Source of the DNA: Rhodoblastus sp964425315
GTDB taxonomy: Bacteria; Pseudomonadota; Alphaproteobacteria; Rhizobiales; Beijerinckiaceae
Assembly (NCBI GenBank): GCA_964425315.1
Contig: CAYRNB010000008.1
Coordinates: 1-51,653 of the forward strand
Length of the DNA stretch: 51,653 nt
Reading direction: 5' to 3'
Numbering within the stretch: position 1 is the stretch's first letter; the number at the start of each line of letters is the position of its first letter. This document shows, one piece after another, positions 1 to 8,639 of the stretch. The translations under genes and the position numbers were made by a program. The notes beneath the pieces are model-generated. The model did not search any database, had not been told where the DNA came from, and saw only the letters and a list, made by a program, of their open reading frames with translations.

Positions 1-1338
1 GAAGGCGCAGATGACGCTCACGCCCTCGCGCACCTTTCGCTCCGCCGCTGCGGCGTCGGCGACGCCCGGCGCATGGGCGAGCACCGCCTCGACCTCGGCC
101 GGCGAGACCCGATAGCCCTGGGCGTTCATGATGTCGTCGGCGCGCCCATGCAGCCAGATGTATCCGTCGGCGTCCGTTTCCGCCACGTCGCCGCCCAAAA
201 ACCAATCGCCGCGGAAAACTTCCCTTTCCGCCTCGGGCCGGTTCCAATAGCAGAGCATCAGGCCGGGATCGGAGCGATGGACGGCGATCAGGCCGCTTGC
301 TCCCGGCGGCAGCGGGTCTTCGCCGCCTTCAAGCGGCAGGATGGCGACGCGTCGGCCCGGCTGCGGTTTTCCGGGCGAGCCGGGCCGGACGGGAATGGTC
401 GGGCCGCTGGAAATATAGGTCGAGATTTCACTCATCCCCAAGGACTCATAAAGCGGCTTGCCGATCATGCCGATGAATTTTTCGCGCAAGGTTGGGGACA
501 GGGCTTCGCCGGCCGTCAACCCGTGGCGCAAGGCGCCGAATTTTTCGCGCCGGCATGATTCTTCGCGGAGCATCTGTCGATAGACGCCGGGGACGGCCGC
601 GAAAATCGTCGCGCCGAAGCGGGCGATGAGGCGCGGCCACACGCCAGCGTCGCGTGGACCGTTGTAGAGAATCGCGGTGGCGCCTCGCGAAAAAGGGTCC
701 ATCAGGCCGACGCCGAGCGTGTAGGTCCAGTTCATCGCGCCGGCGTGCAGGACGATGTCTCCCTCTTCCAAGCCGATCCAATGGTCGAGCATGGGCGCGC
801 GGCCGAGTATGACGCGCTGGGCGTGGAGCACGCCCTTGGGCCGGCTGGCCGTGCCGGACGTATAGATGAGATAGGCGGGGTCCTCGCGCGAAGTCGCGGC
901 GTAATCGCGGGGCGGAAAGGCGGAAAGACACGCCAGTTCGGCCTGGTCGATCAGCCGCGCGCCTTCTGTGGCGAACGCCAGACCTTCGCCGCAGATCAGC
1001 GCCGCCGCGCCGGAATCCTGGAGCAGAAAGCCGGCTTCTTCTTCGGTCAATTGCGCCGAAGCGGGCAGGGCGACGAGGCCGGCGGCGATGATGGCGAAGA
1101 AGCTCAAAACGTAATCGAGATCGTTGCCGCGCCGGATCATCACCCGCGCGCCGCGCTCGAGGCCGAGACTGGATAGGCCGGCGGCGAGGCGCCGCACGGC
1201 GATGTCGATCTCTCCATAGGTCAGGCGGCGTTCGCTTTCTCCGTCGGTCAGGATCAGCGCGGTCTTGTCGGGCCGCCGGGCGGCGTTTTGCGCCAGGCAA
1301 TAGGCGGCGAGGTTGAAGGATTCCGGGGACGCGGTCAT
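1..1338 (-). CDS. AMP-dependent acyl-CoA synthetase/ligase (3' end beyond window)
   Basis: The gene runs off the left edge; 446 codons from the start codon are visible. It belongs to the ANL superfamily, which adenylates a carboxylic acid with ATP and then forms the CoA thioester. The P-loop-like motif YTSGTASRPKG lies at residues 159-169. Further on, GWFLGGDVAETDADGYIWLH and GRADDIMNAQGYRVSPAEVE are the hinge and C-terminal-domain motifs of the family. The ATG at 1338 was chosen because the protein begins with the usual N-terminal 'FNLAAYCLAQNAARRPDKTAL'-type segment. It is divergent from the methyltransferase at 1431 and has no evident flagellar role. The general pattern resembles benzoate-CoA-ligase-like or medium-chain enzymes, but the substrate cannot be read from the sequence. 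Confidence 0.9.
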   Translation of the reverse strand, partial: MTASPESFNLAAYCLAQNAARRPDKTALILTDGESERRLTYGEIDIAVRRLAAGLSSLGLERGARVMIRRGNDLDYVLSFFAIIAAGLVALPASAQLTEEEAGFLLQDSGAAALICGEGLAFATEGARLIDQAELACLSAFPPRDYAATSREDPAYLIYTSGTASRPKGVLHAQRVILGRAPMLDHWIGLEEGDIVLHAGAMNWTYTLGVGLMDPFSRGATAILYNGPRDAGVWPRLIARFGATIFAAVPGVYRQMLREESCRREKFGALRHGLTAGEALSPTLREKFIGMIGKPLYESLGMSEISTYISSGPTIPVRPGSPGKPQPGRRVAILPLEGGEDPLPPGASGLIAVHRSDPGLMLCYWNRPEAEREVFRGDWFLGGDVAETDADGYIWLHGRADDIMNAQGYRVSPAEVEAVLAHAPGVADAAAAERKVREGVSVICAF

Positions 1339-1430
1339 GCGCCGAAAAAATCAAAGCTTCATCGATCTGTCACCTGCTTTTCACAGGCCGGCGCCAAAGA
1401 CGCAGCATTTGTGACGAGAGGAAGACTCGA

Positions 1431-2069
1431 ATGTTCCAGTCGGCCGCCCCTGTCGAAAGCCTGAAGGCGAGAAAGACTTATGAGCGCATCGCCTTCGCAT
1501 ATGATGTCCTCGACGCGCCCTATGAAATCGGCTGGAAGCGCGCCCTGCGCCGCCGCATTTTCGAGGGGCTGAGCGGCGTCCTTCTCGACGCCGGGGTCGG
1601 GACGGGCTGCAATTTTGTCGCCTATCCTCCCGGCGTCAAGGCGTCCGGCTGCGACGCCAGCGCCGCCATGCTGGAGCGGGCGCGGGCGCGCGCGGAACGG
1701 CTCGGCCAGACGGTGGAATTGCGACGCAGCGACCTCACGCGGCTCGACTGGCCCGATGCGACTTTCGACGCCATTGTCGCCACTTTCGTCTTCGCCTGTA
1801 TCGACGATGGCGAGCAGGCGGCGGCTCTCGCCGAATTGCGGCGCGTGTGCAAGCCGAACGGCGAGATTCGCATCGTCGATTACCGTTTTTCGCCGCGGCC
1901 GGTCGTGCGCGCGCGGCAGAAATTGATGTCGGCCTGGCTCAACGGGACTTTCGCCGCCACCTATGCGCCGAAGACGGAAAATTATTTCGACGCCGCCGGC
2001 CTCGATGTGATCGAGGAGAAATATTTGCGCAGCGACGTGGTGAAAATGATTCGCCTGCGGTCGCGCTAG
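1431..2069 (+). CDS. Class I SAM-dependent methyltransferase
   Basis: This 212-residue protein has the Rossmann-type methyltransferase fold. Motif I (LLDAGVGTG) is at residues 51-59, an acidic residue follows strand 2 (SGCDASAAM), and there is a motif IV region (FDAIVATFVFACIDDGE) and a post-motif helix. It resembles small UbiE/methyltransferase-11 type enzymes. The acceptor is unknown. The stop codon lies one base from the 3' end of the convergent diguanylate cyclase. It sits beside the flagellar block, but nothing in the sequence ties it to motility. The ATG at 1431 follows a purine-rich GAGAGGAAG stretch that can serve as ribosome site. Confidence 0.85.
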   Translation: MFQSAAPVESLKARKTYERIAFAYDVLDAPYEIGWKRALRRRIFEGLSGVLLDAGVGTGCNFVAYPPGVKASGCDASAAMLERARARAERLGQTVELRRSDLTRLDWPDATFDAIVATFVFACIDDGEQAAALAELRRVCKPNGEIRIVDYRFSPRPVVRARQKLMSAWLNGTFAATYAPKTENYFDAAGLDVIEEKYLRSDVVKMIRLRSR

Positions 2070-2070
2070 G

Positions 2071-3030
2071 TCAACATCGACCGGCGGCTTGCCGAGGGAA
2101 GCCGGAGGCGGCGCGGCGGGGACCGCGAATGACGCTCGGGCGTTCCTGTGTCGGCGCCTGTTGCAGTTCGTAAAGCGCCGTCCTGTCGCGGCCGGAGCGC
2201 TTGGCGACATAGAGCGCCGCGTCGGCCTTGCGCAGGATCTCGTCGATATCTTCGCCGGGCGCGCCGACGGCGACGCCGATGCTGCAAGTGAGCCGCAAGG
2301 CGCCGTCGGCGAAGTTGATTTCCTGCGCAGCGATGGCGAGACGCAGCTCCTCCGCTTCCTCCAGGGCTTTTCCTGCGTCGCCATGGTCGAGCAGGAGGGC
2401 GAATTCCTCGCCCCCCAAGCGTCCAACCGTGTCGCATGCGCCCTTCAGCTTTGCGGCGACCGAGGCAATGGCTTTGTCGCCGGTCGAATGACCGTAAGCG
2501 TCGTTGATCGATTTGAAACGGTCGATATCGACCATGAGCGCCGCGAGGGGCGCCGAGGCCGCCTGGCGTTTCTGAGCGGCGCGGCGGAAAAAGGCCTGAC
2601 GGTTATAGAGGCCGGTCAGGCTGTCCTTTGTCGCCATTTCGACCAGCTGGCGCTGCATCTGGTTCATGCGCTCGGCCGCGCGCAGGCGCGCGTAAAGCTC
2701 GTCGGAGGAAATCGGCATCTGCAGCACGTCATCCGCGCCGCAATCCAGCGCCTCGATCAGCGCTCGCGAGGAAAGAGGCCGCGAAATCAGGGCGATATAG
2801 ATCGGGCGCTCGAAGCTGGCCATGAGTCGCGCATTCCAGCATATTTCGGGGCCGGGCGTCCGCGTGTCGGACTCGACGACGATCAGGGCGTCGGATTCGC
2901 GATCGGATTCGATATGGGCGAGGGCTGACGCGGCCTCCTCGAAATCGACGACGTCGTGGCCGCGCTGCTGCAAGATCGCGATCAGCGATCGCCGCAGCGA
3001 GGAGGCGTCCGCGATCAGAACAATGCGCAT
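2071..3030 (-). CDS. Receiver-GGDEF diguanylate cyclase (PleD-like, degenerate receiver)
   Basis: The protein is 319 residues from the ATG at 3030, which is preceded by GGGAGCAAGGG; an upstream in-frame start adds 33 residues that do not look conserved. Residues 1-120 are a receiver-like domain. D55 may be the phosphoacceptor, but the conserved lysine before proline is replaced by methionine (LQMP, M105). Residues 130-300 are a GGDEF domain with an intact GGEEF active site at 206-210, so cyclic-di-GMP synthesis from two GTP is expected. The RxxD inhibitory site is lost (GACD at 197-200), which suggests weak product inhibition. It is divergent from flgE, so a role in the motile-to-sessile switch is a reasonable inference. 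Confidence 0.9.
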   Translation of the reverse strand: MRIVLIADASSLRRSLIAILQQRGHDVVDFEEAASALAHIESDRESDALIVVESDTRTPGPEICWNARLMASFERPIYIALISRPLSSRALIEALDCGADDVLQMPISSDELYARLRAAERMNQMQRQLVEMATKDSLTGLYNRQAFFRRAAQKRQAASAPLAALMVDIDRFKSINDAYGHSTGDKAIASVAAKLKGACDTVGRLGGEEFALLLDHGDAGKALEEAEELRLAIAAQEINFADGALRLTCSIGVAVGAPGEDIDEILRKADAALYVAKRSGRDRTALYELQQAPTQERPSVIRGPRRAASGFPRQAAGRC

Positions 3031-3119
3031 CGACCCTTGCTCCCAATTCCCGCGCGAAGCGAGGATGGCTCGTTCGTCTGGCGGCCTTCTCCGCGCCTGC
3101 GGATAAATAAGCCGAAAAA

Positions 3120-3135
3120 TTAAGCACAAGGTTAA
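3120..3135. promoter_or_regulatory. CtrA-box-like pair of TTAA half sites with N8 spacing
   Basis: Two TTAA tetramers stand 8 bases apart in the 201-base divergent gap between the diguanylate cyclase and flgE. The alphaproteobacterial CtrA consensus is TTAA-N7-TTAAC, so this is one base off in spacing. It is a weak call; it gains interest only from the exact site upstream of rem. Confidence 0.25.
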
Positions 3136-3231
3136 GACGCAGGCGTCGCCCGGCGCGCCAGAGTCCTCTTGTCAGTTTCGCGCAAGCCTTGAGGCGCAAA
3201 ACGGCAGGAGGCAAAATTCAGGAGAAGCACG

Positions 3232-4494
3232 ATGGGTCTTTATGACGCCATGAACGCCAGTGTGACCGGAATGGCCGCGCAGTCGAACTACCTGTCCAAT
3301 ATCGGCCAAAACATTTCGAATTCCGGCACGGTTGGCTACAAGCAGGCGGATACGCAATTCTCCACCCTCGTCGATCAGACGGCGGTCGGGCAGACGTCGG
3401 ACGGCGGCGTGATGACCACGACGCGCCTCGACGTGTCGCAGCAGGGAACGCTGGAAAGCACGACCTCGCCCACCGATCTCGCGGTGAGCGGCAACGGCTT
3501 TTTCGTCGTTTCCAATTCCTCAGGGCAAAATTTTCTGACCCGCGCCGGCTCCTTCGTTCCCGACGCCAGCGGCAATCTCGTCAATGCGGCCGGCTATTAT
3601 CTGATGGGATACAGCCTCGCCAACGGACAGCCGACCATGGCGTCCAATTCGCTGAACGGGATGCAGGTGGTCAACATCAATTCGACCATGCTGTCGGCGA
3701 CGCCGACCACCAGCGGAACCCTGACCGCCAACCTGCCCGCGGCCGACGCCATTGTCCCGGCCGGCAGCCGGCCTTCCGACAATGTCGCCGGCTCGACCTA
3801 TGACGAGAAGACGTCGATGGTCATGTACGACAATCTCGGCCAGACCCATACGATCGACCTCTACATGACGCAGACGAGCGCCGACACATGGGAGGTGGCG
3901 GCCTTCGACCAGTCGTCGGCGAGCGCCACGGGCGGCTTTCCCTATTCCTCGGGACCGCTGTCGACGACGACCTTGAATTTCGATCCCTCCACCGGCGCCC
4001 TGGCGTCGGGGAGCGCCAACTCGCTGTCGATCCCCGTGCCCAATGGCGCGACCACGACGCTCGACCTTTCGGGCATGACCCAGCTCGCCAGCAGCTTTTC
4101 CGTGGCTGCGTCGAACGTCAACGGCTATTCCGCCGCCTCCGTGAGCACGGTGACCATCGCGCCGGATGGAACGCTTTCCTATCAACTCACCAACGGTTCT
4201 TCCGTCCCCGCTTACGACATTCCGCTCACCGACGTTCCGAGCCCCGACAACCTCTTGCCGATCACCGGCAACGTCTTTTCGCCCAATATTCTGTCGGGCC
4301 AGCCCTCGGTGGGCGTGGCCGGAACCGGCCAGCTCGGCGTGATCAAGTCGAGTGAACTGGAGCAATCGACCGTCGATATCGCCACCGAACTGACCAATAT
4401 GATCGTCTCGCAGCGCGCCTATCAGGCCAATTCGCAAATGTTCAAGGCCGGCGCCGATCTGATGACCACTCTCATCCAAATGAACCTGGCCTGA
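3232..4494 (+). CDS. flgE: Flagellar hook protein FlgE
   Basis: This is the hook subunit that polymerises outside the cell between rod and filament junction. The 420-residue protein has the N-terminal rod/hook motif (SVTGMAAQSNYLSNIGQNIS, from residue 10), a central 'GNGFFVV' FlgE/F/G segment near residue 86, and the C-terminal heptad-rich helix ending QRAYQANSQMFKAGADLMTT. No signal peptide is present, as expected for a type III export substrate. The ATG at 3232 has an AGGAGAAG ribosome site. It is the first gene of a long plus-strand block, and flgK follows after 15 bases. Its length is normal for the rhizobial type. Confidence 0.97.
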   Translation: MGLYDAMNASVTGMAAQSNYLSNIGQNISNSGTVGYKQADTQFSTLVDQTAVGQTSDGGVMTTTRLDVSQQGTLESTTSPTDLAVSGNGFFVVSNSSGQNFLTRAGSFVPDASGNLVNAAGYYLMGYSLANGQPTMASNSLNGMQVVNINSTMLSATPTTSGTLTANLPAADAIVPAGSRPSDNVAGSTYDEKTSMVMYDNLGQTHTIDLYMTQTSADTWEVAAFDQSSASATGGFPYSSGPLSTTTLNFDPSTGALASGSANSLSIPVPNGATTTLDLSGMTQLASSFSVAASNVNGYSAASVSTVTIAPDGTLSYQLTNGSSVPAYDIPLTDVPSPDNLLPITGNVFSPNILSGQPSVGVAGTGQLGVIKSSELEQSTVDIATELTNMIVSQRAYQANSQMFKAGADLMTTLIQMNLA

Positions 4495-4509
4495 TCGAGG
4501 GTAATTGTC

Positions 4510-5994
4510 ATGGGCCTCGCCAACGCCTGGAACGTCGCGACAAATTCGCTCGCAACCAATGCGGGCCTGACCACGATCGTTTCGCGCAACATCTCCAATG
4601 CGCAGAATTCGACCGGCTATGTCTCGGCGAAAATCGCCAATCTCGTCACCGGCTCGGGCGGCGCGGCGATCATCCAGTCGATCGCCAATCTGACCAACGC
4701 CGCCTTGTTCAACTCCATGCTGTCGAGCGCCTCGGCCAATGCGGCGGCGCAGGCGCTTGCCGATGGCGTGACGCAATTGCAGCAAACTGTCTCCGACGCG
4801 ACGACCACGGCGGACGCAACCACGGCGGCGCAATCCCCATCCTCCCTTTTGCAGGCGCTCTCGACTGCTTTGCAGACATATTCCGCGTCACCTGGCTCCG
4901 TGGCCGCGGCGAGCGCGGCGTTTTCCGCCGCGCAAAATCTCAGCGCCGGATTGAATTCCGCGAGCGAGACCGTGCAGAACACGCGGGAGACGGCCGACCA
5001 GGACATGGTCAATTCGGTTACCACCATCAATTCGCTTCTCGCGCAATTCCAGCAGGTCAACAAGACAATCGTCAACGGGACGGCGACCGGCGCCGACGTA
5101 ACCGACGCCCTCGACCAACGCAGCACGATCCTGCAAAGCCTTTCAAAGCAGATCGGCGTCACCACGACGACGGCGCCCAACGGCTCGATGTCGATCTATA
5201 CCGACAGCGGCGTGGTTCTGTTCGATGTCGTTCCACGCAGCGTGACCATGACGCCGACCACGACCTATTCCGCCTCGACCGTTGGTGCGGCGGTCATGAT
5301 CGACGGCGTGCAGGTGACGGGCGCCAACGCCGTCATGCCGATCCAGTCCGGCGCGCTCGCCGGCCTTGCTAATTTCCGCGACAATGTCGCCCCGCAAAAT
5401 CAAAGCCAGCTTGACGCCATCGCCGGCGGCCTAATCAACGCCTTCGCCGAAACCAATACGACGAGCGGCGCACAGAAGCCCGGCTTGTTCACCTATTCCG
5501 GCGCGACTGCGCCTCCGGGCGCGACACTCGTTCCCGGCCTCGCCAGCGCGATTCAGGTTTCCGCGGCCGTCGATCCGGCTCAAGGCGGAAATCTCAACCT
5601 CATCCGCGACGGCGGCATAAACGGCGCGGCCTATGTGCAGAACACGACCGGCGCCTCCGGCTATAACGCCGTCATCATCAACGATCTTTCCGCGCTGAGC
5701 GCGACCACGACCTTTCCGTCCGGCACGGGGCTTGCCGCCTCGAACAGCCTGACAGGCTACGCGGCGGATTCCGTGAGTTGGCTCGACGGCCAGTATCAGG
5801 CGGCGAGCAATGACGCGACCTATCAGTCGACTCTTTCGACCCGGGCGTCGCAGGCGCTCTCCAATGCGACGGGAGTCAATATCGATTCGCAAATGTCGAA
5901 AATGCTCGATCTGGAAAATTCCTATCAGGCGTCGGCCAAGCTGATCTCGACGATCAACACCATGTTCGGCGCCCTCTTGCAGGCGGTGGCGTAA
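4510..5994 (+). CDS. flgK: Flagellar hook-filament junction protein FlgK (HAP1)
   Basis: A 494-residue junction protein that caps the hook so filament can be attached. The N-terminus (MGLANAWNVATNSLATNAGL, then IVSRNISNAQNSTGY) and the C-terminus (LDLENSYQASAKLISTINTM) carry the axial-protein coiled-coil motifs. The middle is Ala/Ser/Thr-rich and low in charge, as is usual in rhizobial FlgK. flgL starts one base after its stop codon, so the two are very probably translated together. Confidence 0.96.
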   Translation: MGLANAWNVATNSLATNAGLTTIVSRNISNAQNSTGYVSAKIANLVTGSGGAAIIQSIANLTNAALFNSMLSSASANAAAQALADGVTQLQQTVSDATTTADATTAAQSPSSLLQALSTALQTYSASPGSVAAASAAFSAAQNLSAGLNSASETVQNTRETADQDMVNSVTTINSLLAQFQQVNKTIVNGTATGADVTDALDQRSTILQSLSKQIGVTTTTAPNGSMSIYTDSGVVLFDVVPRSVTMTPTTTYSASTVGAAVMIDGVQVTGANAVMPIQSGALAGLANFRDNVAPQNQSQLDAIAGGLINAFAETNTTSGAQKPGLFTYSGATAPPGATLVPGLASAIQVSAAVDPAQGGNLNLIRDGGINGAAYVQNTTGASGYNAVIINDLSALSATTTFPSGTGLAASNSLTGYAADSVSWLDGQYQAASNDATYQSTLSTRASQALSNATGVNIDSQMSKMLDLENSYQASAKLISTINTMFGALLQAVA

Positions 5995-5995
5995 A

Positions 5996-7054
5996 ATGTC
6001 GGTCGGGTCCGTTTCCTCTTCCACCGTTTCCGGCATCCTGCAGAACACGGTCGCGCGGCTGCAGTCGCAATTGACCACGGCCGTGACGGAAAGTTCTAGC
6101 GGAAAACTGGCCGACGTCGGCCTGACGCTCGGCGCAGGCTCAGGGCAGGATGTCGCCCTGCATCAGCAGATGGCCGATCTCGCCGCGATTTCCGCCTCCA
6201 ATCATGTGGTGACGAGCCAGCTCGATGCGGCGACCAACGCCCTGAATGGCCTGCAAAGCGCGGCGCAATCCCTTCTGGCGCAATTTGTCGGCGGCGCCCA
6301 GGCCGCGCCCGGCTCCAATGGCGCAACGGCGATCCAGCAGGCGGCTTCCGGCGCGCTGCAGAATTTCGCCGCGCTGAGCAATGCGGAAATCGGCGGCGTC
6401 TATGTCTTCGGCGGGATCAACAGCGGCGCCGCGCCTATCGCCGCTTATGCGCAGACGCCGCCGAGCGCAGCGCAGACGGCGGTCGCCAACGCCTTTCAGT
6501 CCTATTTCGGCTTTTCCATGTCGTCGCCGAGCGTCAGCGGGATCAGCGGCGCGCAAATGGCGGGCTTCCTCTCCAACCAGTTCGCCGCTCTTTTCAGCGG
6601 CGCCAACTGGACCTCGACCTGGTCTTCCGCCAGCGACAGCGCGCAAACCAATCGGATCGGCGTCAACCAGACCGTCGCCACTTCGATTTCCGTCAATCAG
6701 TCCGGCTTTCAGGATATGGCGCAGGCGCTGACCATGGTCAGCGAATTCGGCGGGCTCAATCTTTCCGGCGACGCCCATGCCGCGCTGATGAACGCGGCGC
6801 AAGCGACGATGACCGGCGCGAGCAACGGCCTGATCGAGGCCAATGCGACGATCGGACTCATGCAGAACCAGGTGAAGGAAGCAAGCGGCGCCGTCACTCT
6901 GCAGCAGAATGTGCTGACCGAGCGCATCAACGCGGTCGAGACGGTCAACAGCTACGCGGTCGCTTCGCAGGTCTCTAACCTCACGACGCAACTGCAGACG
7001 GCTTATTCGCTCACCGCGCAGATTCACAAGCTGAGCTTGGTCAATTTTCTCTAG
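5996..7054 (+). CDS. flgL: Flagellar hook-filament junction protein FlgL (HAP3)
   Basis: A 352-residue flagellin-like junction protein placed directly after flgK. The N-terminal helix (SGILQNTVARLQSQLTTAVT) and the C-terminal helix (YSLTAQIHKLSLVNFL) match the flagellin/FlgL D0-D1 pattern. The segment GGVYVFGG near residue 133 is the typical FlgL turn ('FxG'). It forms the second junction ring on which flagellin assembles. The start at 5996 overlaps nothing but is only one base from the flgK stop. Confidence 0.95.
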   Translation: MSVGSVSSSTVSGILQNTVARLQSQLTTAVTESSSGKLADVGLTLGAGSGQDVALHQQMADLAAISASNHVVTSQLDAATNALNGLQSAAQSLLAQFVGGAQAAPGSNGATAIQQAASGALQNFAALSNAEIGGVYVFGGINSGAAPIAAYAQTPPSAAQTAVANAFQSYFGFSMSSPSVSGISGAQMAGFLSNQFAALFSGANWTSTWSSASDSAQTNRIGVNQTVATSISVNQSGFQDMAQALTMVSEFGGLNLSGDAHAALMNAAQATMTGASNGLIEANATIGLMQNQVKEASGAVTLQQNVLTERINAVETVNSYAVASQVSNLTTQLQTAYSLTAQIHKLSLVNFL

Positions 7055-7077
7055 ACCGTAATGCACAGGGTTATCGC

Positions 7078-7425
7078 ATGTACCAGTTCACCTATGCGGA
7101 AGTCGTGGAAGATTCGCCCCAGGAATTGCGCGCGCGCGAACACGACGCGGTCGGCCGCGCCGTCGCGCTCTTGGAGCGCGCGCAGGAGGCGGGCTTGCGC
7201 TCCGAGGAGACCGAACAGGCGCTGATCTACACGCGCCGGCTGTGGTCGATCTTTCTGGAAGACCTCAGCAGCAAGGGCAACGACCTGCCGGAAGATCTGC
7301 GGGCGCAGCTGATTTCCATCGGCCTATGGATCATGAAGGAGATCGAGCGTCTGCGCGCCGGCGCAACCGAATCCTTCGCCGATCTGATCGAAATCAACGC
7401 GATCATTCGCGACGGCCTGGCGTGA
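7078..7425 (+). CDS. flaF: Flagellin synthesis regulator FlaF
   Basis: A 115-residue, helical, cytosolic protein. MYQFTYAEVVEDSPQELRAR at the N-terminus and the following ALIYTRRLWSIFLEDL and ISIGLWIMKEIERL segments are characteristic of the alphaproteobacterial FlaF family. FlaF works with FlbT to control flagellin production; in Caulobacter FlaF promotes flagellin synthesis or secretion while FlbT lowers translation. It lies between flgL and flbT, the standard rhizobial order. Confidence 0.95.
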   Translation: MYQFTYAEVVEDSPQELRAREHDAVGRAVALLERAQEAGLRSEETEQALIYTRRLWSIFLEDLSSKGNDLPEDLRAQLISIGLWIMKEIERLRAGATESFADLIEINAIIRDGLA

Positions 7426-7432
7426 GGCGATC

Positions 7433-7837
7433 ATGCTGCTGAAATTGCGCGCCGGCGAGAAGCTCTACATCAATGGCGCGGTCATCAGGGTGGAGCGCAA
7501 GGCGACGATCGAACTCCTCAATGACGCGACCTTTCTTCTGCAGGCGCATGTCATTCAGGCGGACGAGGCGACCACGCCCTTGCGCCAGCTCTATTTCGTG
7601 CTGCAGACGCAATTGATGGAGCGCGACGGCGCGCCGCTCGCCCGCGAAATGCTCAGGTCCATGCTGGCGGCGACTTGCTCCGCATTCGGCGAAGGCGCGG
7701 CGGCGCAGGGCCTGCGCGCCGCCGAGGTCTTGGTGGAATCGAACCGCGCTTTCGAAGCGCTGAAAACCCTTCGCGGGCTTTTCCCGCTCGAAGCCGAAAT
7801 GATGAAGGAAAAAGCGCCGGCGACGGCCGCCGCCTGA
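7433..7837 (+). CDS. flbT: Flagellin mRNA translational regulator FlbT
   Basis: A 134-residue protein seven bases downstream of flaF. The N-terminus (MLLKLRAGEKLYINGAVIRV) and the following DATFLLQAHVIQADEATTPL segment are diagnostic for FlbT. In Caulobacter, FlbT acts on the 5' leader of flagellin mRNA and represses translation or stability until the hook is finished. The flagellin leader in this window (37513-37553) contains a hairpin that would cover the ribosome site and is a natural candidate target. Confidence 0.95.
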   Translation: MLLKLRAGEKLYINGAVIRVERKATIELLNDATFLLQAHVIQADEATTPLRQLYFVLQTQLMERDGAPLAREMLRSMLAATCSAFGEGAAAQGLRAAEVLVESNRAFEALKTLRGLFPLEAEMMKEKAPATAAA

Positions 7838-7852
7838 AAAAAGGAGTGAGCC

Positions 7853-8281
7853 ATGACCATTGCTCCCGTGTCCGCAGCCACAAATCCGACCGGCGGAATC
7901 AACGCCGCGGCCGCAGCCGCTTCCTCGGCAAACGCCACCGCCGCCTCGGCGACGATGAATTACCATCAGTTCCTGCAATTGCTAATGACGGAAATGAAGA
8001 ACCAGGATCCGACCTCGCCGATCGATCCGACACAGCAATTATCGCAGCTTGCCTCCTTCTCGGCGGTGGAGCAGCAGGTGCAGACGAATTCGACCCTGAC
8101 CTCGCTGCTCAACACAAGCCTGTTGTCGCAGGCGGAATCGGCGGTCGGCCGCACCGTGACGTCGGCCGACGGTTCGGCGAGCGGAACCATCTCCTCGGTC
8201 ACGATCAATTCCGGCGGCGCTGTCGCGACCCTGACCGATGGGCGGACGGTTTCGCTTGGTTCGGGCGTGACCATCTCGTGA
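7853..8281 (+). CDS. flgD: Flagellar hook cap/scaffold protein FlgD
   Basis: A 142-residue hook-assembly scaffold. The conserved N-terminal motif YHQFLQLLMTEMKNQDPTSP, followed by DPTQQLSQLASFSAVEQQVQ, is diagnostic for FlgD. The short C-terminal region (AVGRTVTSADGSASGTISSV) is the reduced form found in Hyphomicrobiales, without the long Tudor/FnIII part of enteric FlgD. The ATG has a clean AAGGAG ribosome site. It is followed by fliQ. Confidence 0.95.
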   Translation: MTIAPVSAATNPTGGINAAAAAASSANATAASATMNYHQFLQLLMTEMKNQDPTSPIDPTQQLSQLASFSAVEQQVQTNSTLTSLLNTSLLSQAESAVGRTVTSADGSASGTISSVTINSGGAVATLTDGRTVSLGSGVTIS

Positions 8282-8318
8282 TCCGTCGCGCAAAAAACGC
8301 TTGCCGATTGACGCCGCC

Positions 8319-8585
8319 ATGAACGAGGCCGACGCGCTCGATCTTCTTCACGCCGCGATCTGGACCATTCTCGTCGCGGTTGGCCCGGCCGTCGGCGCCG
8401 CCATGGCGATCGGCATCGCCATCGCGCTCTTTCAAGCCCTGACCCAGATTCAGGAAGCGACTCTCACTTTCGTGCCGAAAATCGTGGTGGTGCTGGTCGC
8501 GCTCGCGTTCACCGGCTCGTTCATCGGCGCGCAGATTCACAGGTTCGCCGAAATGGTCTACAGCCGCGTCCAGACAGGTTACTGA
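8319..8585 (+). CDS. fliQ: Flagellar export gate protein FliQ
   Basis: An 88-residue inner-membrane protein of the type III export gate. There are two transmembrane helices (about residues 13-40 and 50-72) and the family motif FQALTQIQEATLTFVPK between them. The ATG at 8319 gives the normal FliQ length; an in-frame TTG 18 bases upstream would add MPIDAA and is less likely. It is followed by flhA after a short gap. Confidence 0.95.
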   Translation: MNEADALDLLHAAIWTILVAVGPAVGAAMAIGIAIALFQALTQIQEATLTFVPKIVVVLVALAFTGSFIGAQIHRFAEMVYSRVQTGY

Positions 8586-8639
8586 GCAGTTTGAGGCAAG
8601 CTTGCGCGCCCATGTTTGATCCATAACAAAGGGTTGAGC

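Noticed and set aside
446..1354. Long open frame shadowing the acyl-CoA synthetase
   Set aside because: Its translation is Arg/Pro-rich and without any motif. The adjacent frame on the same strand carries all the synthetase motifs.
3520..4833. Long minus-strand frame across flgE and the start of flgK
   Set aside because: It spans two well-supported genes and encodes an Arg/Gly/His-rich shadow product, a usual effect of GC-rich codon use.
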